From Citrobacter telavivensis (GTDB lineage: Bacteria > Pseudomonadota > Gammaproteobacteria > Enterobacterales > Enterobacteriaceae), in NCBI GenBank assembly GCA_009363175.1, contig CP045205.1, positions 1,798,001 to 1,862,000 of the forward strand: a stretch of 64,000 bases of DNA. The letters run 5' to 3'. A program made the translations under genes and the position numbers. The notes below the pieces were generated by a model that was not told the DNA's origin, did not search any database, and saw only the letters and a list, made by a program, of their open reading frames with translations. Below, piece after piece: positions 28,552 through 36,258 of this stretch (positions are counted from its first letter, which is position 1; every line of letters starts with the position of its first letter).

Positions 28552-31500
28552 TTAAGCCATTTCACGAAGCGCATCGAGACGGCGCAGGTCGTAATCGTTC
28601 AGTTCGTCGGTGTAGTCTTCAGTTATCGGTGCTGGCCATTCGCCTGTGTCCATGGCGTTCGCGATGGAACGAATCGTCTGGCGATACTCAAGCTTTCCGA
28701 GTTCCAGCAGTGATTCCGAAGCCCACACAACAGCCACCCAGTGATAACCCTCGTCTTTGTTCACGAAGATCCACGCGAATTTGTCCAGGTCGGCAACGTT
28801 GCAGTACATACCGGCGCTGAGGTGGTAATCGCGCATGGTTATTTCGCGGTGAAGCCGTGATTTCAGGGCGTCTTCCTTCACATCCCACATGCTGATTGTT
28901 TTCAGGTCGAAGCCGATACGCAGACCTTCGTACTCGAGTTCAACATCCGGGCGAACACGGATTTCAAGCCCGGTGTCGTCATCAATGCCGAAATAGCTGA
29001 CTTCAACGGCACGTGTTGGGTTTTGCAGTAACTTGCCTGCTTCAGGGTGGGTGTAGAGCGCAGACTGGATAGCCAGCGCGGTAGCGTACTGCTGACGGGT
29101 AACCAGGATTTTATCGCCTGGGTTTTCTCGCCATGCGTCAAGCAACTCGTCGGCGAACACTATGTCGGGTTTGACGGATTTCACTGCCTGAATCAGATCC
29201 GCTTTCGTGCCGGATACTTTCAACGGTTGAGGTTTTTGTGCTTCCTGCGCAACGAGATCAGGATTGATGATTGCCAGTTGCTCCAGTAGCGTGTCACGGC
29301 TACCGCTGGTTTTCATTTGCGTTGGCAGAGTGGCGTTGTATTCCCTGATGCACGCCTTCATTTTTGCTGCTGTGACTTTTTGGCCTTCCTCCACACGCTG
29401 GAATTCAGGTGGTAAAGACATGTAGCTTTCACCAGTCTGGGTGACATCATCGCCTAACGGAACTGGCTGTGGCATGGTGGCGTTGTATTCCTCCAGGAAC
29501 CTTTTAATATCGTCTGCGCTGAGCTGCACTGGCAGACCATTGTTGTAGTCGTCGATAACAGCGCGGATCGTTGCTGTCGTCGTGAGCGCGCCTTCCGGGA
29601 TAACCGGTTCAATGCTGAACTCTTCATCCAGAATTTCAGGCTGTAACGCCAGCGCGTGCACCAGATTTCCCATATCCAGAACTTTGGAGCGTTCTTTCTT
29701 TATGGTTTTAGATACGTGGCGGCCGTCGTAATACATCAGGCTCACTCGTGCGTCTTTCACCATCGTTGAACTGATACCATTCGCGGCGTGATAAACGTCG
29801 TTCGGCACGCCTTCATAACGTCCAGGCTCGAAGTATGACGGCCACTCCGGTGCTGGCTCCTCCTGTTGCGTTTCCGGCGCATTTTGTTGCGCTTCTGGTT
29901 CAGAATGGTTTACTGAGTCGTCATTTTGGTGCGTTTCAGCCTGACTCTGGTTCAGAATGGCCTGCTCTCCGGCATCTGCTTCTTCACCATTCCCCAGATT
30001 ACTTTCGCCTGCGTACAGCGCATCACCAGCCTGTTTTTCATCACCGTTAGTTTCTTGAACCTGCACATTGCTGGTGGTCTCCGGATCCTTTTTAGTGCCA
30101 TGAGTCGAAGAGTTCTTGATTAAAGCGGCAGCGTCAAAAATGCCATCGGCAGCTTTTTCCGGTTGTGTGGTCTGCTGGCTTGTCTCTGTCTTCACCCATT
30201 TCGGATCGTTCGGGTCGCTGATTCCTTCAACGTAATCACCACATGAAGCCGCAAGGATTTTATTTACTTCTTCTGCTGTTACCTTCTGAGGCATTGGCAT
30301 TGATGAGCGACCGCAGGCGATATCAACGATCATTTCATCCGGGTGAGCGTGGTCGGTTTCAGTCATGACACGATTGAGATACTCGCGATGACGGAAAGGA
30401 GATTTAAACAGTTCCTCTGGCGTTGTTTTTACCGTAGCGACATTGCAGGCGCGGGAGTAATCCATCCCACCAGGCATTTCTTCAAACAATTTGCAGGTCG
30501 CAATAAATTCATCGAGTACGTTATCTTCCCCTGAGCGGGAGAGATTCATAATGGCGTTGGCTTCAACATCGATCTCGAAGGAAGGGCTGTAAATATCGAA
30601 CTCTTTGTTACGGGCGATCAGGCCAAGTGCTATTTCATAATCGAGCCCGGTTTTTGTCAGTGGAGTAAGACGGTCAGTCTTATTACCGCCACCGGCGTTC
30701 GCGCCAGATGGTGTGCGATTAATTTCAGACACACGATTGCCTTTCACCCATTCTTTAACGAGCAGGCCACGATCGATGTATTCTGTATCAACAAATGCCT
30801 GTGCAAAATTCATCATCAAATGCAGGGTGTGTCGTTTGTCCTGCGGGAAAATTCGTTTAAAGGCGTCAGTAAATTTCCACAGGTTTGGGGTATCCAGCTT
30901 TTGAATGGCTGGTACGTTATGGCAGGCAAGCAACATGTCCTGGATATAGCTGTTACTCATGTCCAGTTCAAGGCGGCTTACTTCGGCGAGCTGTACCGGT
31001 GTCACGTGATGTGAGAAGGCATCATCAAGAATGAACTGAGAAAGTATGCGGTGGCGTTCGCTCATTCTGGCGACCGGCTGGTTCATTTCCTTTTCCACTT
31101 CCTCCATCAGTTCGCCGTTGACGTTGTAAGCGTAAGCAGGGAGATCTCCAGGCTTTACGGCGTTATCTTCGTTGCCAAAGGTTTCTGTATGGTCTTCCAG
31201 CACTTCGCCTGTTTCGGTATCAACACCATCAACGATACGCTGACGAGCGGCGGCAACGGCTTCAGATGATGGAAGTGTCACGCCTGGAATTTGCGCCCAG
31301 GTCATGTTGTCGCTGCCGAGCTGGTAGAATTCGCAAAAGGTTAAGCTCAATTCGCCTTCCGGCGGCAGATCGTTAACAACAGGGAAATTAGTAGCGACAG
31401 CTTTGAAATAATCTTTCAGCTTTGCGCCAGATTTAATCAGGAGATAATCCAGTGTTGCATTTGCCACTTCAAAATCATCGCTGCACCAGAGAACAGCATC

Positions 31501-31560
31501 TTTCTGGCCTGATGATTTCTTTGCTTTGCGGACTAAAAATACGGGATTAGTTCCACTCAT
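28552..31560 (-). CDS. recE: RecE-family exonuclease VIII
   Basis: 1002-residue 5'-3' double-strand exonuclease partner of RecT. The nuclease is in the last ~300 residues (PDDEXK fold, DUF3799-like): YEGVPNDVYHAANGISSTMVK opens it, followed by VLDMGNLVHALAL and the catalytic RPDVELEYEGLRIGFDLKT (Asp...Asp-x-Lys). The long N-terminal part is dispensable for nuclease activity in Rac RecE. An acidic Gln/Glu/Ala-rich linker (~residues 560-650) joins the two. The start at 31560 (MSGTNPVFLV) is the family N-terminus; the extra 70 residues to 31770 run through a hairpin-rich intergenic region. Confidence 0.92.
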   Translation of the reverse strand: MSGTNPVFLVRKAKKSSGQKDAVLWCSDDFEVANATLDYLLIKSGAKLKDYFKAVATNFPVVNDLPPEGELSLTFCEFYQLGSDNMTWAQIPGVTLPSSEAVAAARQRIVDGVDTETGEVLEDHTETFGNEDNAVKPGDLPAYAYNVNGELMEEVEKEMNQPVARMSERHRILSQFILDDAFSHHVTPVQLAEVSRLELDMSNSYIQDMLLACHNVPAIQKLDTPNLWKFTDAFKRIFPQDKRHTLHLMMNFAQAFVDTEYIDRGLLVKEWVKGNRVSEINRTPSGANAGGGNKTDRLTPLTKTGLDYEIALGLIARNKEFDIYSPSFEIDVEANAIMNLSRSGEDNVLDEFIATCKLFEEMPGGMDYSRACNVATVKTTPEELFKSPFRHREYLNRVMTETDHAHPDEMIVDIACGRSSMPMPQKVTAEEVNKILAASCGDYVEGISDPNDPKWVKTETSQQTTQPEKAADGIFDAAALIKNSSTHGTKKDPETTSNVQVQETNGDEKQAGDALYAGESNLGNGEEADAGEQAILNQSQAETHQNDDSVNHSEPEAQQNAPETQQEEPAPEWPSYFEPGRYEGVPNDVYHAANGISSTMVKDARVSLMYYDGRHVSKTIKKERSKVLDMGNLVHALALQPEILDEEFSIEPVIPEGALTTTATIRAVIDDYNNGLPVQLSADDIKRFLEEYNATMPQPVPLGDDVTQTGESYMSLPPEFQRVEEGQKVTAAKMKACIREYNATLPTQMKTSGSRDTLLEQLAIINPDLVAQEAQKPQPLKVSGTKADLIQAVKSVKPDIVFADELLDAWRENPGDKILVTRQQYATALAIQSALYTHPEAGKLLQNPTRAVEVSYFGIDDDTGLEIRVRPDVELEYEGLRIGFDLKTISMWDVKEDALKSRLHREITMRDYHLSAGMYCNVADLDKFAWIFVNKDEGYHWVAVVWASESLLELGKLEYRQTIRSIANAMDTGEWPAPITEDYTDELNDYDLRRLDALREMA

Positions 31561-31662
31561 TATTTTATCCTCACTTCGTGTAGAATAGAGGGGCCTTAAC
31601 AGCACCCCGATATATCTGGTTGTTATGTCCGGTTCGCTTTGGTCGGTGAGACCGGACAGGGC

Positions 31663-31688
31663 AAGCCCACCTTGTGTGGGCTTTTTCT
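31663..31688 (+). terminator. Plus-strand intrinsic terminator upstream of recE
   Basis: AAGCCCAC-CTTGT-GTGGGCTT followed by TTTCTT on the plus strand, in a gap between leftward genes. It would end a rightward transcript antisense to the recE operon. A second hairpin, TGTCCGGT ... ACCGGACA, lies just upstream (31626-31658). Confidence 0.7.
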
Positions 31689-31975
31689 TAATGAACGGTG
31701 CTGAAAACTTTTTCTGAGTAATCGAGCTTATAGCTGCGGTAGTTACCAAACCCGGCGTTATCGCCATCACTCACTTTCACGGACAGCATTGAAATTGCCT
31801 CTACAGCGCAGAGAGGACAGTCGAACTTGCCGAACACATAGCCACCGTCGAGAATGACCGTGACCGCGCCCGTATCGGCTGAATGAATAACGCCTGAAAC
31901 TTTCTTCTCGCAGTTGAATACAGCCACTTCTTTATTCACTGCTTTCAGGTTCATTTCGATTTTTACGATTTCCAT
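31688..31975 (-). CDS. Hypothetical prophage protein, 95 aa
   Basis: 95 residues, mainly beta-type sequence, with three Cys (residues 22, 53 and 56; FDCPLC is the only CxxC). It has no domain that I can name. The start at 31975 follows a GGAGATG site on the minus strand. It lies between recE and the small Cys-rich ORF at 32061 in the leftward operon, where lambdoid phages carry host-takeover genes of low conservation. Confidence 0.7.
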   Translation of the reverse strand: MEIVKIEMNLKAVNKEVAVFNCEKKVSGVIHSADTGAVTVILDGGYVFGKFDCPLCAVEAISMLSVKVSDGDNAGFGNYRSYKLDYSEKVFSTVH

Positions 31976-32060
31976 AACATCTCCAGTTATTAAATTAAGG
32001 GTGTAAGAAGCCGCGCCAAATTAATGGCGAATTTTTCATTTCATATTTCAGGGGTACTAA

Positions 32061-32219
32061 TTAACTTTCGTGCGCCATCTGGTCGTATTCAGCGCATTGT
32101 TTAGAGCAATATTCTTTTTCTTTCTGTGCCAGTTGCGAGCCGTTGAGATAGAGCAGGGTGCTCTTTACTTCTGCGCCTTCTTCAACAGGCTTGTGGCAAT
32201 AACCACATTCTTTTTTCAT
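32061..32219 (-). CDS. Small four-Cys zinc-finger-like protein, 52 aa
   Basis: 52 codons. CGYC (residues 5-8) and CSKQC (residues 40-44) could form a zinc site, and the middle is short and hydrophilic. Its ATG overlaps the stop of the next upstream gene (TGATG), the coupling seen throughout this operon, which supports its being real. Function unknown. Confidence 0.65.
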   Translation of the reverse strand: MKKECGYCHKPVEEGAEVKSTLLYLNGSQLAQKEKEYCSKQCAEYDQMAHES

Positions 32220-32413
32220 CACCTGTCCTTAAAGTGTTTTGGCAACTCTCCGTTTTGAACGATACCTTCGAGCGGATAACAATCAGTGATACTGCTTTGC
32301 TCACTGGCTGCGGATTCACACTGTTCCTTGCTTCCGTATACGCCGATGATGCCTTCCTGGAAGTCTCCGTTTGCCATGGCGATCGTCAGCACTAATGCGT
32401 ACAGAGTTCCCAT
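32219..32413 (-). CDS. DUF1482-like small prophage protein
   Basis: 64 residues: a hydrophobic start (MGTLYALVLTIAMANGDFQ) and two Cys around EQC ... DCYP, the pattern of the DUF1482 family found in leftward operons of lambdoid prophages. The hydrophobic N-terminus may be a signal or membrane segment. The start at 32413 overlaps the previous stop (TGATG); the longer frame to 32542 is out of keeping with the family. Confidence 0.75.
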   Translation of the reverse strand: MGTLYALVLTIAMANGDFQEGIIGVYGSKEQCESAASEQSSITDCYPLEGIVQNGELPKHFKDR

Positions 32414-32613
32414 CAGTGTGTCCCCGCAGGTACAAGATTCGGTTCGATGGTTCGTGAGGCATACGGGCGGCGAATGTTGCGCAGATTTCCCTGCGGTTCG
32501 TGCCAGTAGGTGCCGTCTCGGTAGTCGAATGAAACCTGCCATGCTGCGCCGGTACGGATGTTCCGCATTGGGACGGCGCGTCCGCTGTTAGGAATTGAGA
32601 TGGTGGTTTTCAT
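32413..32613 (-). CDS. Hypothetical prophage protein, 66 aa
   Basis: 66-residue basic protein (MKTTISIPNSGRAVPMRNIR...), no recognised domain. It is stop/start coupled to its neighbours on both sides (overlaps of 3-4 bases), so it is probably translated as part of the same leftward unit. Confidence 0.65.
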   Translation of the reverse strand: MKTTISIPNSGRAVPMRNIRTGAAWQVSFDYRDGTYWHEPQGNLRNIRRPYASRTIEPNLVPAGTH

Positions 32614-32699
32614 GACAGAGCCTCTTTAAATTCTGCGAAACTCAGTGCTTCCTCGCCCTCGGCGAGACCTTCAAAGTATTCCTCGTATGCCTTTTCCAT
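32610..32699 (-). CDS. Acidic 29-residue ORF at head of leftward operon
   Basis: MEKAYEEYFEGLAEGEEALS-type peptide, with about one third acidic residues. The ATG at 32699 has AAGGGGAAA just upstream, and the stop overlaps the next gene. The frame extends to 32798, but upstream residues look non-coding. It is first in the presumed PL transcript. Confidence 0.55.
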   Translation of the reverse strand: MEKAYEEYFEGLAEGEEALSFAEFKEALS

Positions 32700-32809
32700 A
32701 CTTTTCCCCTTGCCGTCTTCCCGGCTGCCAGAACGTTTATCACCTGACAACGATGCGCTTGTTGTCGATATAGATAACGATACAAGAAGAATTTTCATTC
32801 ATCAAGAGA

Positions 32810-32831
32810 TATTGAAAAATTTTATTTCAAT
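32810..32831. promoter_or_regulatory. Candidate left operator
   Basis: Dyad ATTGAAA-N8-TTTCAAT in an AT-rich stretch between the repressor 3' end and the first leftward gene. The TTGAAA/TTTCA half-sites recur in the palindrome between repressor and cro. Confidence 0.5.
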
Positions 32832-32852
32832 TTAGGGTGAAAAAATAACCAC

Positions 32853-32871
32853 TTCATTGATTTCCAATGAA
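32853..32871. promoter_or_regulatory. Second palindrome near left operator
   Basis: TTCATTG-ATTTC-CAATGAA, a perfect 7-base dyad just after the repressor stop. It could be a further operator or part of a terminator; no T-run follows on the minus strand. Confidence 0.4.
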
Positions 32872-32875
32872 ATGA

Positions 32876-33286
32876 TTATTTGTCGTTGAGGTCTTGAATG
32901 ATGTTTAGCACATCACCTTTTAGGAGGTCTAACTCATGTAGCATCGCCTTGGCATGCATTATCAGGCGAAGTTTTTCAGTTTCAGGCATCTGATTGAACA
33001 GATTAAGAAGGGCTTCTTCTTTTTGATCCAACTCCCTGACTGGAGGTAGTGTTGAGTCCTCATCAGTACCATCTGGAGGGGTAAAAAACCAATGTTCGGG
33101 TTTTCCCGCTGCGGCAGCTAATCGCTTGAGCCTGACTCCTCTGGCAGCAGTCTCACCCTTAGCCCATTGCTGAACGGCCTGGGGAGTAACCATGGCTCTC
33201 CGGGCTATATCTGAAAGATTCCATCCTCTTTCATCTCTCACCTGTTGAAGGCGAAGGGCAAAGATTTCATGCGGTGCTTTTTTCAT
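32876..33286 (-). CDS. Prophage repressor without peptidase domain
   Basis: 136 residues. N-terminal XRE-type HTH (~residues 5-65: LRLQQVRDERGWNLSDIARRAMVTPQAVQQWAKGE), then a short linker and a helical C-terminus (ALLNLFNQMPETEKLRLIMHAKAML) that probably dimerises. It lacks the S24 Ser-Lys protease that lets CI be cut by RecA, as do the Gifsy repressors. It occupies the cI place: divergent from a Cro-like gene, with dyads on both flanks. The start at 33286 is preferred because residues upstream cover the operator region. Confidence 0.85.
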   Translation of the reverse strand: MKKAPHEIFALRLQQVRDERGWNLSDIARRAMVTPQAVQQWAKGETAARGVRLKRLAAAAGKPEHWFFTPPDGTDEDSTLPPVRELDQKEEALLNLFNQMPETEKLRLIMHAKAMLHELDLLKGDVLNIIQDLNDK

Positions 33287-33333
33287 GACTTCAATTCTAC
33301 AAGTTAAGCTTGCGGGTATCATTGCAAAATTAT

Positions 33334-33353
33334 TTTTCATTAATAATTGAAAA
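33334..33353. promoter_or_regulatory. Candidate right operator
   Basis: TTTTCA-TTAATAAT-TGAAAA perfect arms in the 115-base repressor/cro gap, followed by a further ATTGAAAA...TTTCAT partial dyad. It is placed to control both the repressor and rightward promoters. Confidence 0.5.
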
Positions 33354-33401
33354 GTTTTTTTTCATGTTGTAGCCTTTCCTTGTATCGTAAAGGAGACAGC
33401 A

Positions 33402-33635
33402 ATGGGCATTGACCTCAAAAACACAATCTGTGCGCTTATGACTCAAACCGAGATAGCAAGCAGGATTGGTACGACATCACAGGCAGTAAGTAGCTGGTTA
33501 AACAATCAAATACCTCCCGAGCGCGTAATTCCATTGTGCGAGATTCTCAGCTGGAGAATTACACCTCATCAAATGCGTTCAGATATTTACCCAAACCCCA
33601 CCGATGGGTTGCCCGGGCAGGATGCGAGGACATAA
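33402..33635 (+). CDS. Cro/YdaS-like DNA-binding protein
   Basis: 77 residues with a Cro-type HTH (TQTEIASRIGTTSQAVSSWLN, ~residues 14-34) and the PPERVIPLCEILSWRITPHQMRPD-like recognition tail of the YdaS/Cro family. AAGGAG precedes the ATG by 8 bases. It is the first rightward gene after the repressor, i.e. the cro position. In Rac the homologue (YdaS) is discussed as the antitoxin-like partner of YdaT. Confidence 0.82.
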   Translation: MGIDLKNTICALMTQTEIASRIGTTSQAVSSWLNNQIPPERVIPLCEILSWRITPHQMRSDIYPNPTDGLPGQDART

Positions 33636-33637
33636 CC

Positions 33638-34180
33638 GTGCAATCAATATCATTCCAACAAAATACCGGGTTTAAACCGGCAGCGATGATAAATCGCAAT
33701 CACCAGCATCAGGCGGATAAGCATGACCAGATTCGGGCTGCCGTTCGTGCGTGGTCGGCATCGCTGGACAACCAGGATGTGGTTGCCGGGATCATCGTTG
33801 AGGAATGGGAGCGGCAGGGCGGCGCCGGGCTGGATTTTCCTGACGACCTGAGCCGTAAGCGACAGAAGCTTTTCCGCTGGCTGGACAGCGACACCGGATA
33901 TGCGCGCGAAAACATCCGTCAGCTGGCTCCGGCAATCCTGGCTGTTTTACCGCTGGAATTTCGTGGGCGCCTTATCGGACAGGATTGTTTCATGACGCGT
34001 TTTGCAGCGATGGAGAAGGAAATCAGCGAGGCGAAACAGGCCGTAATGCTGAATGCGCCTACGCATCAACTGGTGAAAGAGGTCAGGGAAGGGATTGAAC
34101 ATCTGCTGAATATGCTGCCGGGTGAGGCTGTCGTTCAGGTTCTGAGTGGTATCGCGGCTATGGCGCCGGGTGTCATGTAG
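33638..34180 (+). CDS. YdaT-family protein (CII position)
   Basis: 180 residues from a GTG at 33638 that follows a GAGGA site; an ATG at 33686 is the alternative and lacks a ribosome site. The family signature is HDQIRAAVRAWSA ... RKRQKLFRWLDSDTGYARENIRQLAPAILAVLPLEFRGRL, matching YdaT of the Rac prophage, whose over-production is toxic to E. coli and which sits in the cII position. A helical C-terminal extension follows. It probably acts as a CII-like transcription regulator; toxicity here is inference. Confidence 0.75.
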   Translation: MQSISFQQNTGFKPAAMINRNHQHQADKHDQIRAAVRAWSASLDNQDVVAGIIVEEWERQGGAGLDFPDDLSRKRQKLFRWLDSDTGYARENIRQLAPAILAVLPLEFRGRLIGQDCFMTRFAAMEKEISEAKQAVMLNAPTHQLVKEVREGIEHLLNMLPGEAVVQVLSGIAAMAPGVM

Positions 34181-34188
34181 GAGGCGTT

Positions 34189-34442
34189 ATGAGTTGGGGA
34201 AGTTTTGTTCGTGACCAGGTTGAAAAAACACTGATGCAGGAAGGTTTCTCTCCCGTAGTCGCCAGGGGGGGGCAATACATGCAGAGGATTTATATAACCG
34301 AATGTCACAGGCAAGCCGTAAAGGAGGAATTTTCGATGATGCGTTACGGCACGGCAGATTGTGGGCGGAAAAGCAGGAGTTACCCGCTGACAGGAACGAA
34401 AAGAAGCGGAGCAAACGTGGCAAGCAGCAAGGTTTGTTCTGA
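34189..34442 (+). pseudogene. Early ORF split by a frameshift at a G8 tract
   Basis: ATG 34189 opens MSWGSFVRDQVEKTLMQEGF..., and at 34265-34272 the frame passes through eight Gs. Downstream in another frame the sequence continues in protein-like fashion (AEDLYNRMSQASRKGG ... RLWAEKQELPADRNEKKRSK) to a stop at 34440-34442. Adding one G or removing two joins the halves into about 85 residues. As written, the first frame instead runs on to 34554 with an unlikely Cys/Arg-rich tail. Function of the family unknown; it lies between the CII-like and O-like genes. Confidence 0.6.
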
Positions 34443-34556
34443 GGGTGAAGGTCGGACCGCGCCAACGGAACCGACCTTCCATGTAATTCCAGGCAGAAAT
34501 TACGGAGTCATTATGACAAAGAGTTTTTCAAAACACCAGGCAAGGGAGGCATAGCT

Positions 34557-35555
34557 ATGTCTAATGTCGCCTACGCCGATTTTGCGGCGCGTACCGCCGT
34601 CAGGAGCAACCGGATGGAAAACCAGAAGACCGGATTCATCCCGTTGTACCGGAGTGTACTCAAGCAGCCATGGTCAGAAGATGTTTACCTGCGCACGTTG
34701 TGGGATAACCTGCTTTTGGGCGCTGCCAGCCAGCCATATACAGCGAGCTTTAAAGGTCGCCAATGGCCGCTACAAACCGGACAACTGGTAACCACGGCGG
34801 CCGATCTGGGCCTGAAACTACGTGACAGAAAAGGCAACCCAACAAGCCGTGATGCTGTTGAGAGAATGCTGACATTTTTTGTGCGCGAAGGGATGATTTC
34901 CATTGAAGGGGAGCGGCAAAGAGGGCGTGTGATCACGATCTCAAATTATGCCGAATATGCTCAAAAAATGGACAATTTGCCCGCACAAACTTCCGCACAT
35001 GAAGGCGCACATACATCCGCACATGGCGAAGCCAGTAACGGCGCGGGTTTGACAGTAGGTAGCGCACATGAAAGCGCACATACATCCGCACAAACAAGCG
35101 CACATCATGAACAATATATATTAAATACTAACGTATTTAATGTACGTCAGAGAATTTCTAAAGTTGTTCCTGATGCAGCAGTCCAGACTCCGAAAGGTGA
35201 CAAGTGGGGGACATCTGACGATCTCCGCTGCGCGGAGTGGATGCTGGCACTGCGTGACATCACCAAACCATCCCTGAAAAAACCAAACATGGCTGGCTGG
35301 GCGAATGATATACGCCTGATGCGCCAGTTGGACGGACGCACCCACAAAGAGATTTGTGAGTTGTTCAGATGGGCCTGCAAAGATTCGTTCTGGTACAAAA
35401 ATATTCTCTCCCCCGCAAAGCTCCGCGCCAAGTGGGACACGTTAACCCTTCACCGCGAAGACCCTACCCGCAAGCCACGCGCAGATGTCAGCGCAAACAA
35501 ATCCGAAACCGGCCCGCACTGGAACAGTGCTAAAGCATGGGAGAAATTTATATGA
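34557..35555 (+). CDS. Lambda O-like replication initiation protein
   Basis: 332 residues. The N-terminal ~130 are a winged-helix module (TGFIPLYRSVLKQPW ... GRVITISNYAEYAQK) found in phage replication organisers and primosomal proteins. A repetitive Ala-His-rich linker (~residues 145-185, AHE/SAH units) follows, and a C-terminal module (CAEWMLALRDITKPSLKKPN ... FWYKNILSPAKLRAKWDTL) probably contacts partner proteins. GGGAGG precedes the ATG. Its stop overlaps the start of the P-like gene. By analogy with lambda O it should bind origin repeats, which may be the repeats coding its own linker. Confidence 0.78.
   Translation: MSNVAYADFAARTAVRSNRMENQKTGFIPLYRSVLKQPWSEDVYLRTLWDNLLLGAASQPYTASFKGRQWPLQTGQLVTTAADLGLKLRDRKGNPTSRDAVERMLTFFVREGMISIEGERQRGRVITISNYAEYAQKMDNLPAQTSAHEGAHTSAHGEASNGAGLTVGSAHESAHTSAQTSAHHEQYILNTNVFNVRQRISKVVPDAAVQTPKGDKWGTSDDLRCAEWMLALRDITKPSLKKPNMAGWANDIRLMRQLDGRTHKEICELFRWACKDSFWYKNILSPAKLRAKWDTLTLHREDPTRKPRADVSANKSETGPHWNSAKAWEKFI
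34981..35109 (+). repeat. CGCACA repeats inside the O-like gene, candidate origin iterons
   Basis: Ten or so CGCACA/CGCACAT units, including two identical 19-mers (GCGCACATACATCCGCACA at 35005-35023 and 35074-35092), followed by an AT-rich stretch at 35110-35160 (AACAATATATATTAAATAC). In lambdoid phages the origin is a set of iterons in the middle of O beside an AT-rich unwinding region. Confidence 0.55.
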
Positions 35556-36247
35556 CCCCGGATCTTTATCGTGCGATTCAGAATCGCGACAGCGAAATGC
35601 TATCGCGCATAGCTGGCGATTCTTACGACGACAGAAAGGTTGTTAACACTGATGCTGAGGAACTGGTGGATATGCTTTTTGAGAACCTCATGCAGGTATT
35701 TCCGGCATCCACTCAGACGAACCTACGCACTGACGATGATATTCGCGTTGCGAAGCAGCAATGGATCGCTGCTTTCGCCGAGTCAGGAATCACCTCCCGT
35801 GAACAACTTTCCGCCGGAATGCAGAAAGCCCGATCCAGTCAGTCGCCGTTCTGGCCATCGCCGGGTCAGTTTATTTCGTGGTGCCGTGATGGGAGTGGTG
35901 CGCTGGGCGTCAGTGTGGACGACATCATGAGCGAGTACTGGCGCTGGCGGAAACTTGTTTTTCGCTACCCGACGAGTGAGCAGTTCCCATGGAGGGATAA
36001 AAACCCGCTGTATTACCACGTCTGCCTTGAGTTGCGTCGTCGGGGAACAGATGGGCAACTCAGCGAAAAGGAACTTATCCGTACCGCTGGCGACATCCTG
36101 CATGACTGGGAAAAGCGAGCGCTGTCCGGTAAGCCGGTTCCCCCTATCCGCCGTGCACTGTCCGCGCCAAAAGTGGCTGCCGGGCCAACTCCGGCAGAGA
36201 TGCTGATGGCTAAGTACAAACAACGCAAAGACGCCGGTTTGATTTAA
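35552..36247 (+). CDS. Lambda P-like replication protein
   Basis: 231 residues from the ATG at 35552 that overlaps the O-like stop (ATGA). The family pattern MLFENLMQVFPAS ... WIAAFAESGITSREQLSAGMQKAR ... PFWPSPGQFISWCR is that of phage P proteins, which load host DnaB helicase onto the O-bound origin. Acts in the cytoplasm with the upstream O-like protein. Confidence 0.85.
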   Translation: MTPDLYRAIQNRDSEMLSRIAGDSYDDRKVVNTDAEELVDMLFENLMQVFPASTQTNLRTDDDIRVAKQQWIAAFAESGITSREQLSAGMQKARSSQSPFWPSPGQFISWCRDGSGALGVSVDDIMSEYWRWRKLVFRYPTSEQFPWRDKNPLYYHVCLELRRRGTDGQLSEKELIRTAGDILHDWEKRALSGKPVPPIRRALSAPKVAAGPTPAEMLMAKYKQRKDAGLI

Positions 36248-36258
36248 CAGGAGACACC

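Noticed and set aside
32610..32798. Longer 62-codon version of the acidic ORF at the head of the leftward operon
   Set aside because: The first 33 residues are Ser/Thr-rich non-family sequence overlapping the presumed promoter; the internal ATG at 32699 has a better ribosome site.
34981..35109. Short regular repeats resembling a CRISPR array
   Set aside because: Units are 6-19 bases, unevenly spaced, inside an intact O-like reading frame, with no cas genes nearby.
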